From positions 673,221 through 737,220 of the forward strand of contig NTLF01000017.1 of NCBI GenBank assembly GCA_002631855.1: a stretch of 64,000 bases of DNA, read 5' to 3'. Shown here piece by piece: positions 37,037-45,538 of the stretch (positions are counted from its first letter, which is position 1; the number at the start of each line of letters is the position of its first letter). This stretch comes from Zunongwangia sp. ESRF-bin46 (GTDB taxonomy: Bacteria > Bacteroidota > Bacteroidia > Flavobacteriales > Flavobacteriaceae). Both the position numbers and the translations under genes were made by a program. Under the pieces are notes generated by a model. The model was not told the DNA's origin and did no database searches. It saw nothing but the letters and a program-made list of their open reading frames with translations.

Positions 37037-38158
37037 ATGAAAAAATTACTAATCCTTTTACTCTGCTTTACTGTTTTAACCTCTTGTGCACAACGTAAAA
37101 AAGAAAACGATGTAGCTTTAACAACACAAGAAACCCGAAGTTATAGTACCGAAAAAGTAGTAAACAACCTTAATAATCCTTGGGGGATGACGTGGTTGCC
37201 AGACGGCAGCATGTTAATTACCGAAAAAGCTGGTATCCTCATTCATTTTAAAGACGGAAACAAAACCGAAATAAAAAACGTTCCAGAAGTGTATAACCGT
37301 GGACAGGGCGGTTTATTAGATATTGAATTACACCCAAATTATTCTGAAAACGGTTGGATTTACATAACGTATGCTTCCACTGAAGGTGACGGTAACGGAG
37401 GAAACACCAAGCTTATTCGATGTAAGCTAACGAACGGTTCTTTAACTGAAATTGATGAGCTTTACAAAGCTACCCCAAATACCACAAGAGGACAGCATTT
37501 TGGTTCGCGTATTGAATTTGACAACGAGGGCTATCTATATTTTTCAATAGGCGAACGGGGAAATCGCGATGTGAATCCGCAAGATATTACTCGAGATGGT
37601 GGTAAAATTTACCGTTTGAATGACGATGGTAGTATTCCAAACGATAATCCTTTCGTAGATGAAGCAAATGCAAAAAAAGCAATTTACACTTACGGAAACA
37701 GAAATCCTCAAGGCGTAGCAAAACACCCCACAACCGGAAAAATATGGATCCACGAACACGGTCCCAAAGGCGGTGACGAAATAAACATTATAGAAAAAGG
37801 GGCTAATTACGGCTGGCCAGTAGTTTCATATGGAGTAAACTATAGTGGTACAAAATTTACAGATATCACTTCAAAACCCGGAATGAAACAACCCGTCTAT
37901 TATTGGGTTCCTTCTGTCGCACCCTGCGGAATGGACTTTGTAACCGGAGATAACTACCCAGAATGGAAAGGTCATTTGTTGGTTGGTTCATTAAAGTTTA
38001 ATTACGTTGAACTGGTTAAACTGAACGGAACCGAAGTTACAGGCCGTGAAAAAATTGCCCAAGATATTGGTCGAGTACGCAATGTAAAAATGGGCCCAGA
38101 TGATTATATTTACATCGCTGTTGAAGGGCAAGGAATATTCAAAGTTGTTCCTCAATAA
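37037..38158 (+). CDS. PQQ-dependent sugar dehydrogenase lipoprotein
   Basis: This 373-aa protein has a lipoprotein signal (MKKLLILLLCFTVLTSC, acylated Cys17) and a six-bladed glucose/sorbosone dehydrogenase domain: NPWGMTWLPDGSMLITEKAG, QGGLLDIELHP, GQHFGSRIEFDNEGYLYFS, YGNRNPQGVAKHP. This resembles soluble aldose dehydrogenases of the YliI/Asd type that use PQQ and calcium. A cytochrome c lipoprotein gene follows after 39 bp and is a natural electron acceptor. Substrate and PQQ use are family inferences. It is the second protein of this fold in the window; the one at 10442 carries a T9SS tail instead. Confidence 0.92.
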   Translation: MKKLLILLLCFTVLTSCAQRKKENDVALTTQETRSYSTEKVVNNLNNPWGMTWLPDGSMLITEKAGILIHFKDGNKTEIKNVPEVYNRGQGGLLDIELHPNYSENGWIYITYASTEGDGNGGNTKLIRCKLTNGSLTEIDELYKATPNTTRGQHFGSRIEFDNEGYLYFSIGERGNRDVNPQDITRDGGKIYRLNDDGSIPNDNPFVDEANAKKAIYTYGNRNPQGVAKHPTTGKIWIHEHGPKGGDEINIIEKGANYGWPVVSYGVNYSGTKFTDITSKPGMKQPVYYWVPSVAPCGMDFVTGDNYPEWKGHLLVGSLKFNYVELVKLNGTEVTGREKIAQDIGRVRNVKMGPDDYIYIAVEGQGIFKVVPQ

Positions 38159-38197
38159 TTTTATAAAAATATCAATCACTATTTTACATTTTAACCT

Positions 38198-38659
38198 ATG
38201 CAAAAAATTGCCGCAATTCTATTTACTTTTATAATATTAACCGCTTGTAACGATTCAAAAAAAGATAAAAAAGAACCCATAAAAATTGGAAACACTACGG
38301 CTGAAATGTCGCAAGAAAAAAAGACACCTCAACAAGCCAGTAAAGAAAATGGTGCCATTATCTACACCGATTTCTGTATGCAATGCCACTTAGGAAACGG
38401 TAAAGGAGTCCCAAACACTTTCCCGCCTTTGGCAGGATCTAATTGGTTAACCGAAAAAAGGGAAGAAAGCATTCATGCCGTAAAATATGGCCAAAGTGGA
38501 GAAATTGAAGTTAACGGTAAAAAATACGATGGTGTAATGGTTCCTATGGGGTTGAGCGACAAAGAAGTTGCCGATGTATTAAATTACGTGATGACCTCTT
38601 GGGGAAATACGCAAGACAAACCAGTTACCGAAGAAGAAGTAGCGAAGATTGAAAAGTAG
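38198..38659 (+). CDS. c-type cytochrome lipoprotein
   Basis: This 153-aa lipoprotein (lipobox ILTAC, Cys17) has one class I cytochrome c domain. The haem motif is CMQCH (Cys60, Cys63, His64), followed by LGNGKGVPNTFPPLAGSNWL. The likely axial Met is in VMVPMGLSDKEVADVLNYVM. It sits 39 bp after the sugar dehydrogenase gene and probably takes electrons from it and passes them to a terminal oxidase in the envelope. The link is inferred from position and from known dehydrogenase-cytochrome pairs. Confidence 0.94.
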   Translation: MQKIAAILFTFIILTACNDSKKDKKEPIKIGNTTAEMSQEKKTPQQASKENGAIIYTDFCMQCHLGNGKGVPNTFPPLAGSNWLTEKREESIHAVKYGQSGEIEVNGKKYDGVMVPMGLSDKEVADVLNYVMTSWGNTQDKPVTEEEVAKIEK

Positions 38660-38712
38660 ATAAAGACTTTTCTTTATTCTGTCCGCTATATCCTATATTC
38701 TTATTTAATCCC

Positions 38713-38720
38713 TACTTTTG
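38713..38720 (+). promoter_or_regulatory. -7 promoter element of udk
   Basis: TACTTTTG exactly matches TAnnTTTG and lies 17 bp before the udk start codon. No clear -33 TTG lies at the expected distance. Confidence 0.5.
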
Positions 38721-38736
38721 TAAAAACTAAAAAAAC

Positions 38737-39357
38737 ATGCTCATAATTGGCATTGCTGGCGGTACTGGAAGTGGAAAAACAACCGTTGTGCAACAAATTG
38801 TTGAAGAATTACCAGCAGATGAAGTTTGTATCATCTCGCAAGACTCATATTATAAAGATACTTCTCACTTATCGCTTGAAGAACGGGTAAAAATAAATTT
38901 TGACCATCCACAAGCCATTGATTTCGACTTGTTAGTGAGTCATTTAAAAGAACTGAAAGATGGAAACAGTTTTGAACAACCAGTCTATAGTTTTGTAGAT
39001 CATAACCGAACTGGCGAAACCGTTACCACGCATCCTAGAAAAGTGGTTATTGTAGAAGGAATTTTAATATTAACCCACCCAGATATTAGGGAGTTGTTCG
39101 ATATTAAAATATTTGTTCACGCCGATAGTGATGAGCGTTTAATACGAAGGTTAAAACGGGATATCGCAGAACGAGGCAGGGATTTGGATGAAGTGTTAAC
39201 CCGCTACCAAACCACCTTAAAACCTATGCATCAGCAGTTCATTGAACCAACAAAAGAATTTGCCGATATTATTATCCCTACCAATAAATATAATACGGTT
39301 GCCGTTAATTTAATACGAAGCATCATCAATCAAAAATTAGGAAAAAACGAATCGTGA
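38737..39357 (+). CDS. udk: Uridine/cytidine kinase
   Basis: This enzyme phosphorylates uridine and cytidine in pyrimidine salvage. The 206-aa protein has a Walker A motif GGTGSGKTT (about 8-16), the substrate loop SQDSYYKD, INFDHPQAIDFDLL, VEGILILTHPDIRELFD and the lid region RRLKRDIAERGRDLDEVL. Length and motifs are complete. Its stop overlaps the GTG start of the DivIC-like gene by 4 bp. This starts a tight run that leads into the methylmalonyl-CoA mutase genes. Confidence 0.96.
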   Translation: MLIIGIAGGTGSGKTTVVQQIVEELPADEVCIISQDSYYKDTSHLSLEERVKINFDHPQAIDFDLLVSHLKELKDGNSFEQPVYSFVDHNRTGETVTTHPRKVVIVEGILILTHPDIRELFDIKIFVHADSDERLIRRLKRDIAERGRDLDEVLTRYQTTLKPMHQQFIEPTKEFADIIIPTNKYNTVAVNLIRSIINQKLGKNES

Positions 39358-39689
39358 AATTTTCAGAAATAAAACAGAAAAAATGGTTCAAAATACTGAG
39401 CAACAAATACATGCTCATTGTTTTGGTGTTTCTGACATGGATGGTTTTTTTTGATACTAATTCCTGGTTTATTCACGAAGAATTAGACGAAGACATTAAA
39501 GGGTTACAAGAAAATGCCGAATTTTATAAAACTGAAATAGAAAAAGACAAAGCGTTTATCGAAAAAATGAAAGATAGTGACGAAGTTGAAAAGTTTGCAC
39601 GCGAAAAATACTATCTTAAAAGAGAGAACGAAGATATTTATATTATAGAACACGAAGACAGCCTTAAAAACAAGGAAGACGATGAGTGA
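39354..39689 (+). CDS. Septum formation initiator family protein (DivIC/FtsB-like)
   Basis: This 111-aa protein has a single membrane helix (about 19-36, YMLIVLVFLTWMVFFD) followed by a periplasmic coiled coil (about 43-80) and the closing motif EKFAREKYYLKRENEDIYII. That layout is typical of DivIC/FtsB, which joins FtsL and FtsQ in the divisome. The start is GTG at 39354, overlapping the udk stop; no ATG lies before the membrane helix. It overlaps the next gene by 8 bp. The family is clear. Division function is established for homologues, not shown here. Confidence 0.9.
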   Translation: MKFSEIKQKKWFKILSNKYMLIVLVFLTWMVFFDTNSWFIHEELDEDIKGLQENAEFYKTEIEKDKAFIEKMKDSDEVEKFAREKYYLKRENEDIYIIEHEDSLKNKEDDE

Positions 39690-41076
39690 TTTATTTAAAA
39701 ATTTTGATTCCGTTTCCGCTAAAGAGTGGAAACAAAAAATACAAGCCGACCTAAAAGGTGCCGATTATAACGAAACGCTCGTTTGGCAAAGTCGGGAAGG
39801 TATTCACGTAAAACCGTTTTACCATCCAGACGATTTTGAAGAAGCCTTCACCCCTATTCCCGGGCAACCTACTACTTGGAATGTTGCACAGCATATATTT
39901 ATCGATGATGAAGCAATTGCCAATAATTTAGCCATTGATGCCATAAAAAGAGGTGCTGAGGCGATTCTTTTTGAAGCAGAAAATGAATTTGATATTGAAA
40001 AAATATTCAAAGAGTTTCCTTTTAATAAAACCACAATCTATTTCAAGCTAACATTTCTTTCAGAAGATTTTTTAAGTAAACTAAAGCTATTTCTTTCTGA
40101 AAAAAAAGCTACTGTTTATTATAATATTGACTTAATAGGAAATCTCACCCGTTCTGGAAATTGGTTTCATAACTTAAAAGAAGACCACAGAATTTTAGAA
40201 AAATTTGTTTCCAAAAATCCTTCCGAAGCAATTATAAGTGTTGATACAACCGGCTATCAAAATGCTGGAGCAACGATAGTACAACAATTGGCCTATGCGC
40301 TTGCCCACGCCAATGAATATTTAAATCATTTTGACAATGTCACCCTGAGCGCAGTCGAAGGGTCAAACTCACAGCAATCTCTTGAAATCACTTTCAAAGT
40401 CGCCGTAGGGTCTAACTACTTTTTTGAAATCGCAAAGATCAGGGCGCTTCGAAAATTATACGCCGCATTAGCTTCAGAATATAAAATTTCTGAAACGTGT
40501 CATATTATCGCAATGCCTTCAAAACGTAATAAAACATTATATGATTATAATGTAAACCTACTAAGAACTACTACCGAATGTATGAGCGCTGTATTAGGAG
40601 GAGCCGATACTATATGTAATTTACCGTATGATGCCTTGTACCATAAAAGCAATGAATTTGGAGAGCGCATAAGCCGTAACCAATTATTGGTTTTGAAAGA
40701 AGAAAGCTATTTCGATACGGTTAGCAATGCAGCCGATGGAACATACTACATAGAAAGTTTAACTGATGAATTGGCCGAAAAAGCACTGGAATTATTTAAA
40801 ACCATTGAAAAAGGTAGAGGATTTCTACAACAGTTGAAAGAAGGGAAAATTCAGCAAAAAATTAAAGAAAGTGCCGAAAAGGAGCAAAAACTTTACGACG
40901 AAGGAAAACTTAAATTGTTAGGTACAAATTATCATACCAATCCTGAAGATCGCATGAAGGATGATTTAGATTTATACCCTTTTGTAAAAACAAAGCCAAG
41001 AAAAACAATTATTGAGCCAATTATAGAAAAAAGATTGGCAGAGCAAACGGAACAAGAACGCTTAAAACAAGAGTAA
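39682..41076 (+). CDS. mutA: Methylmalonyl-CoA mutase, small (beta) subunit
   Basis: This 464-aa subunit is the catalytically silent partner of the large subunit. It has the mutase barrel pattern (EWKQKIQADLKGADYNETLV at the start, VAVGSNYFFEIAKIRALRKL, STTECMSAVLGGADTICNLP with Thr variation) and lacks a B12-binding domain, as expected. One segment is unusual: NVTLSAVEGSNSQQSLE is encoded by a short palindromic repeat (40340-40364) read in frame. The large subunit lies at 41860 but is not adjacent, because two small membrane-protein genes intervene. Confidence 0.93.
   Translation: MSDLFKNFDSVSAKEWKQKIQADLKGADYNETLVWQSREGIHVKPFYHPDDFEEAFTPIPGQPTTWNVAQHIFIDDEAIANNLAIDAIKRGAEAILFEAENEFDIEKIFKEFPFNKTTIYFKLTFLSEDFLSKLKLFLSEKKATVYYNIDLIGNLTRSGNWFHNLKEDHRILEKFVSKNPSEAIISVDTTGYQNAGATIVQQLAYALAHANEYLNHFDNVTLSAVEGSNSQQSLEITFKVAVGSNYFFEIAKIRALRKLYAALASEYKISETCHIIAMPSKRNKTLYDYNVNLLRTTTECMSAVLGGADTICNLPYDALYHKSNEFGERISRNQLLVLKEESYFDTVSNAADGTYYIESLTDELAEKALELFKTIEKGRGFLQQLKEGKIQQKIKESAEKEQKLYDEGKLKLLGTNYHTNPEDRMKDDLDLYPFVKTKPRKTIIEPIIEKRLAEQTEQERLKQE
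40340..40364. repeat. Short palindromic intergenic-type repeat inside mutA
   Basis: The core CACCCTGAGCGCAGTCGAAG followed by GGTC is an imperfect palindrome with ACCCT and AGGGT arms. I recognise it as a repeat common in Bacteroidota and other genomes, usually between genes and familiar in translation as TLSAVEG. Here it is read through in frame within the coding sequence. Confidence 0.75.
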
Positions 41077-41258
41077 TGAGTAGAGAAGCACTTGAAATAA
41101 TCTTAGGCATTGGGTTTGCTATTATAGGCCTTGCCTTATTTTTAAGAAGGGACACCTTAAGCAAATCGAAATATTATAGAATTATAATGATTATTGCCGC
41201 TATTTTGTTTGTAACATTTGCGGTCTATTTAGGAGTTAGAAGTTTTAATAGTTATTAG
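41076..41258 (+). CDS. Small two-helix membrane protein
   Basis: This 60-aa protein has two predicted membrane helices (ALEIILGIGFAIIGLALFL and IIMIIAAILFVTFAVYLGV) joined by a basic loop (RRDTLSKSKYYR). I do not recognise a family. Its ATG overlaps the mutA stop by one base (TAATG), so it is translationally coupled to the mutase subunit and probably real despite its size. The function is unknown. Confidence 0.72.
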   Translation: MSREALEIILGIGFAIIGLALFLRRDTLSKSKYYRIIMIIAAILFVTFAVYLGVRSFNSY

Positions 41259-41294
41259 TAGGATTAATTATTTATTGTAAGGAAAAAACCAAAA

Positions 41295-41858
41295 GTGAAG
41301 GACATAGAGGATCAGCTTAAAGACTTCGATGATATTTTTGAAGACTTTTATTATTCTAAAAAGTTTGAAAATTCTATTAAAGAAATTTCAAACTGGTTTT
41401 TAGGAATATCATTAGGCCTATTTACAATCTTATTATTAAAAATTGAAATTAGTGATTCACCTGATTACCTTAGCATAAAGCCATATTATAAAATTTTATT
41501 AATTTTTGTTTTTATAGGAATTGGGTTTTCAGGGTTTTGTAAATATAGATTTCTTAAACGAGACTTTAAGATGAACTATTGGCGTAGTTTAATGAAAAAA
41601 GATAATATATTCATTAAACTATATTTAAAAGAATTAAAAGAAAAGAAATTAAAGGAAGAGACTAGTTTTAATGAAAATCAAACAGAAGAATTAAAGTTAA
41701 AACTAGAAGAATATGAGAAAAACTATAAAAATTACTATAATAAATTCATTAAAGTTTTCAATGAAATAAGTTTTCTTCATAAACTAGTTAATTTTATTAT
41801 CATATATACATTTATAGAATTATTACTTCTTTCTATCTTCTTAATAACTATCATTTAA
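41295..41858 (+). CDS. Hypothetical membrane protein between mutA and mutB
   Basis: This 187-aa protein of no recognised family begins at GTG 41295 with an acidic lead ([20 protein letters not shown]). Two membrane helices follow (about 35-48 and 68-82), then a long Lys/Glu-rich coiled coil (about 110-150) and a C-terminal hydrophobic stretch ([20 protein letters not shown]). It is clearly poorer in GC than the mutase genes around it, with codons dominated by A and T. It lies 36 bp after the small membrane gene and 1 bp before mutB. The composition and position suggest a recent insertion into the operon. Confidence 0.7.
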   Translation: MKDIEDQLKDFDDIFEDFYYSKKFENSIKEISNWFLGISLGLFTILLLKIEISDSPDYLSIKPYYKILLIFVFIGIGFSGFCKYRFLKRDFKMNYWRSLMKKDNIFIKLYLKELKEKKLKEETSFNENQTEELKLKLEEYEKNYKNYYNKFIKVFNEISFLHKLVNFIIIYTFIELLLLSIFLITII

Positions 41859-41859
41859 T

Positions 41860-44001
41860 ATGAGTAGAAAAGATATTCAACATATTAGCTTAAACAAAAC
41901 GGAAGGTAAAAGTCCGAAACCGAGCGTAGCGAATAAAACGTACACCACTGCTGAAAAAATCGATGTTAAAAATCGGTATTCGGCTGAAGATTTAAAGAAT
42001 TTAGATCATTTAGAGTTTGCCGCCGGAATTTCACCATATCTACGAGGTCCCTACTCTACTATGTACGTTCGCAGACCTTGGACCATCCGTCAATATGCAG
42101 GTTTTTCAACTGCGGAAGAGAGCAACGCTTTTTACCGCAGAAACTTAGCTGCAGGACAAAAGGGACTTTCAGTAGCATTTGATTTGGCTACCCACCGTGG
42201 ATACGATAGTGACCATGAACGTGTTTTTGGCGATGTAGGAAAAGCAGGAGTTGCCATTGATTCAGTTGAAGATATGAAAATTCTTTTCGACCAAATTCCG
42301 TTGGACAAAATGAGTGTTTCTATGACCATGAATGGTGCTGTTTTACCTATTATGGCATTTTATATTGTCGCTGCCGAAGAACAAGGCGTTTCACCCGAAG
42401 CCTTGGCAGGAACTATCCAAAACGATATTTTAAAGGAGTTTATGGTGCGGAACACTTACATCTATCCGCCTACGCCATCGATGAAAATAATCAGTGATAT
42501 TTTTGAATTCACGTCCAAAAATATGCCGCGTTTTAATTCTATTTCTATTTCAGGTTATCATATGCAAGAAGCAGGAGCTACTTGTGACATTGAATTAGCA
42601 TATACACTAGCAGATGGATTAGATTACATTCGCACCGGTATCGATGCTGGTATGGATATTGACACCTTTGCCCCTCGCCTTTCTTTTTTCTGGGCAATCG
42701 GGATGAACCATTTTATGGAAATCGCAAAAATGCGAGCCGCTCGTATGTTATGGGCAAAATTGGTAAAACGATTTAATCCTAAAAACCCAAAATCATTATC
42801 CCTTCGAACACACTGTCAAACCAGTGGTTGGAGTTTAACCGAACAAGATCCTTTTAATAATGTAGCCCGTACGTGTATTGAAGCTTCGGCTGCCGCTTTT
42901 GGTGGTACACAATCATTACATACCAATGCGTTGGACGAAGCAATCGCTTTACCTACAGACTTTTCAGCAAGAATTGCACGAAACACACAAATTTACCTTC
43001 AAGAAGAAACTGAAATCACTAAAACTGTCGATCCTTGGGCAGGCAGTTACTACGTAGAAAAATTGACTGATGACATCGCAAAAAGTGCTTGGGCACTTAT
43101 TGAAGAAGTGGAAGAATTAGGCGGTATGACCAAAGCGATTGAAAAGGGAATCCCGAAATTGCGTATTGAAGAAGCTTCTGCAAGAAAACAAGCTCGTATT
43201 GATAGTGGTCAAGACGTTATTGTTGGTACTAACAAATACCGACTTGAAAAAGAAGATCCACTTCAAATTTTAGACGTGGATAACCAAAAGGTCCGCACCT
43301 CTCAAGTAGAACGTTTAGAGCGTATAAAAAAAGAACGGAACACTCAAAAAGTAAAAGAATCGCTTCAAAAATTAACTGAATGTGCTAAAACAGGTGACGG
43401 AAATTTATTAGCTTTAGCCATAGATGCAGCACGGGAACGTGCTACATTAGGTGAAATTTCAGATGCTTTGGAAGAAGAATTTGGAAGGTATAAAGCACAA
43501 GTAAAATCAGTTAGCGGCGTGTATAGTAACGAAATAAAGAAAGACCCATCGTTTGCAAAAGCAAGGGAATTAGCAGATCAATTTGCTGAATTAGAAGGGC
43601 GTCGACCCCGAATTATGATTGCAAAAATGGGGCAAGACGGTCACGACCGTGGTGCCAAAGTAGTGTCTACCGGTTATGCCGATGTAGGCTTTGATGTAGA
43701 TATTGGTCCGTTATTTCAAACACCTGCAGAAGCAGCCAAACAAGCGGTTGAAAACGATGTACATATTTTAGGAGTTTCCTCATTAGCTGCAGGACACAAA
43801 ACCTTGGTTCCGCAGGTTATTGAAGAATTAAAGAAACACGACCGTGAAGATATCATGGTAATTGTAGGAGGGGTAATCCCTTCGCAAGATTATCAATATT
43901 TATTTGATGCTGGAGCTACTGCTGTGTATGGCCCTGGAACGAAAATCAGTGATGCGGCCATTGAAATACTACAAGTTTTAATCGATGCTGTGGAAGATTA
44001 A
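41860..44001 (+). CDS. mutB: Methylmalonyl-CoA mutase, large (alpha) subunit
   Basis: This 713-aa B12-dependent mutase interconverts methylmalonyl-CoA and succinyl-CoA. The catalytic barrel shows [54 protein letters not shown] and [19 protein letters not shown]. The C-terminal B12 domain carries the base-off motif [13 protein letters not shown] and [17 protein letters not shown]. All is intact. With the carboxylase at 28307-31799 it completes most of the propionyl-CoA to succinyl-CoA route; an epimerase is not seen in the window. It is followed by a GNAT gene with a TAATG overlap. Confidence 0.97.
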   Translation: MSRKDIQHISLNKTEGKSPKPSVANKTYTTAEKIDVKNRYSAEDLKNLDHLEFAAGISPYLRGPYSTMYVRRPWTIRQYAGFSTAEESNAFYRRNLAAGQKGLSVAFDLATHRGYDSDHERVFGDVGKAGVAIDSVEDMKILFDQIPLDKMSVSMTMNGAVLPIMAFYIVAAEEQGVSPEALAGTIQNDILKEFMVRNTYIYPPTPSMKIISDIFEFTSKNMPRFNSISISGYHMQEAGATCDIELAYTLADGLDYIRTGIDAGMDIDTFAPRLSFFWAIGMNHFMEIAKMRAARMLWAKLVKRFNPKNPKSLSLRTHCQTSGWSLTEQDPFNNVARTCIEASAAAFGGTQSLHTNALDEAIALPTDFSARIARNTQIYLQEETEITKTVDPWAGSYYVEKLTDDIAKSAWALIEEVEELGGMTKAIEKGIPKLRIEEASARKQARIDSGQDVIVGTNKYRLEKEDPLQILDVDNQKVRTSQVERLERIKKERNTQKVKESLQKLTECAKTGDGNLLALAIDAARERATLGEISDALEEEFGRYKAQVKSVSGVYSNEIKKDPSFAKARELADQFAELEGRRPRIMIAKMGQDGHDRGAKVVSTGYADVGFDVDIGPLFQTPAEAAKQAVENDVHILGVSSLAAGHKTLVPQVIEELKKHDREDIMVIVGGVIPSQDYQYLFDAGATAVYGPGTKISDAAIEILQVLIDAVED

Positions 44002-44534
44002 TGAAAGACTATATTCTTAAAACAGAGCGATTAGGATTACGAAATTGGGAAGCTTCAGATATAGAACCCTTTACTGAAATGGGAAAAGACCCTGAAGTAA
44101 TGAAGTACTTCCCTAGTCTACTTTCAGAAGAAGAATCGCGTAATCTCATTCAGAAACTACAAAAGCATTTTATTTTACACGGCTACTGCTATTTTGCTGT
44201 TGATATATTAGAAACTTCAGAATTTATCGGCTTTACTGGGTTTATGAATCAAACGTGGGAAAGTAAGTTTACACCTTGTGTAGATATGGGTTGGCGTTTA
44301 AAACGCAGCGCTTGGGGAAAAGGCTACGCAACAGAAGCCGCCAAAGCCTGTTTGGAAGCCGCTCTGCCAAAATTCAACCTAAAAGAAGTGTATGCTTTTA
44401 CCCCAGATAAAAATATCCCATCACAAAAAGTAATGCAGAAAATTGGGATGAAATATACAGGTGATTTTCAGCATCCAAAATTAATTGGGGATGATCGGTT
44501 TAAGTATTGTGTGGCTTATAAGAAAAGCTGGTAA
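44001..44534 (+). CDS. GNAT N-acetyltransferase, RimJ/RimL-like
   Basis: This 177-aa acetyltransferase opens KTERLGLRNWEASDIEPFTE and has the cofactor loop RSAWGKGYATEAAKACLEAA and the closing VYAFTPDKNIPSQKVMQKIG. The start ATG overlaps the mutB stop by one base. It may be a passenger in the mutase operon; whether it modifies the enzymes is unknown. The substrate is not evident. Confidence 0.87.
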   Translation: MKDYILKTERLGLRNWEASDIEPFTEMGKDPEVMKYFPSLLSEEESRNLIQKLQKHFILHGYCYFAVDILETSEFIGFTGFMNQTWESKFTPCVDMGWRLKRSAWGKGYATEAAKACLEAALPKFNLKEVYAFTPDKNIPSQKVMQKIGMKYTGDFQHPKLIGDDRFKYCVAYKKSW

Positions 44535-44603
44535 TTATTTTACTATGCACGCATACTAATTAAAAGCGATTCCCTATTTTTACAAGACTAAAAAAAAACA
44601 GCT

Positions 44604-45488
44604 ATGGATACTTCAGCAAAAATGCTTCGTGACGATGCACTTAAAGGAAAAACAATAGTCGTTACCGGTGGCGGTAGCGGATTGGGAAAATCAATGACTA
44701 CCTATTTTTTAGAATTAGGTGCCAATGTGGTAATCACTTCTAGAAATATTGAAAAGTTAGAAACCGTTAAAAAAGAACTGGAAGAAGAGACTGGCGGAAA
44801 AGTTTTACCCGTTCAATGTGACGTGCGAAATTATGAAGAAGTTGAAGCGATGGTGAAAGCTTCGGTTAAAGAATTTGGAACAGTGGACGTTTTACTAAAC
44901 AACGCCGCAGGAAACTTTATTTCCCCTACCGAGCGTCTTTCAGCCAATGCTTTTGATACGATTATCGATATCGTTTTAAAAGGAACAAAAAACTGTACGC
45001 TTGCCTTTGGAAAACATTGGATAGATAAAAAAGAAGAAAATAAAACCGTTTTAAACATTGTAACAACTTACGCGTTTACGGGATCTGCCTACGTAGTACC
45101 TAGCGCAACTGCAAAAGCTGGAATTTTAGCCTTAACACGTTCGCTAGCGGTAGAATGGGCAAAATATGGTATTCGCTTTAATGCCATTGCGCCAGGCCCA
45201 TTCCCTACAAAAGGTGCGTGGGATCGTTTATTACCAGGCGATTTAAAAGAGAAATTTGATTTAGCTAAAAAAGTACCTTTAAAGCGTGTGGGTGACCACC
45301 AAGAATTAGCAAATTTAGCAGCATACTTAGTTTCAGATTTTTCGGCTTATTTAAATGGCGAAGTAGTTGTAATTGATGGTGGTGAATGGCTTAAAGGCGC
45401 CGGACAAATGAACTTGTTAGAAGATGTACCGGATGAAATGTGGGATATGCTGGAAATGATGATTCGTTCAAAAAAGAATAAATCGTAA
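44604..45488 (+). CDS. SDR oxidoreductase of the 2,4-dienoyl-CoA reductase (DECR) type
   Basis: This 294-aa Rossmann enzyme has the cofactor motif VTGGGSGLGKSM and NNAAGNF. The active-site region reads TTYAFTGSAYVVPSATAKAG, where the usual YxxxK is replaced by SxxxK with an upstream Tyr. That layout, the long C-terminus (DEMWDMLEMMIRSKKNKS) and the PFPTKGAWDRL loop closely match mitochondrial DECR1. It probably reduces 2,4-dienoyl-CoA with NADPH during unsaturated fatty acid oxidation. It is a distinct family from E. coli FadH, so no symbol is given. Confidence 0.85.
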   Translation: MDTSAKMLRDDALKGKTIVVTGGGSGLGKSMTTYFLELGANVVITSRNIEKLETVKKELEEETGGKVLPVQCDVRNYEEVEAMVKASVKEFGTVDVLLNNAAGNFISPTERLSANAFDTIIDIVLKGTKNCTLAFGKHWIDKKEENKTVLNIVTTYAFTGSAYVVPSATAKAGILALTRSLAVEWAKYGIRFNAIAPGPFPTKGAWDRLLPGDLKEKFDLAKKVPLKRVGDHQELANLAAYLVSDFSAYLNGEVVVIDGGEWLKGAGQMNLLEDVPDEMWDMLEMMIRSKKNKS

Positions 45489-45538
45489 CATTTCAGAAAA
45501 TTTAATACTAACTACACAAATTAAATAAACAGTACATT

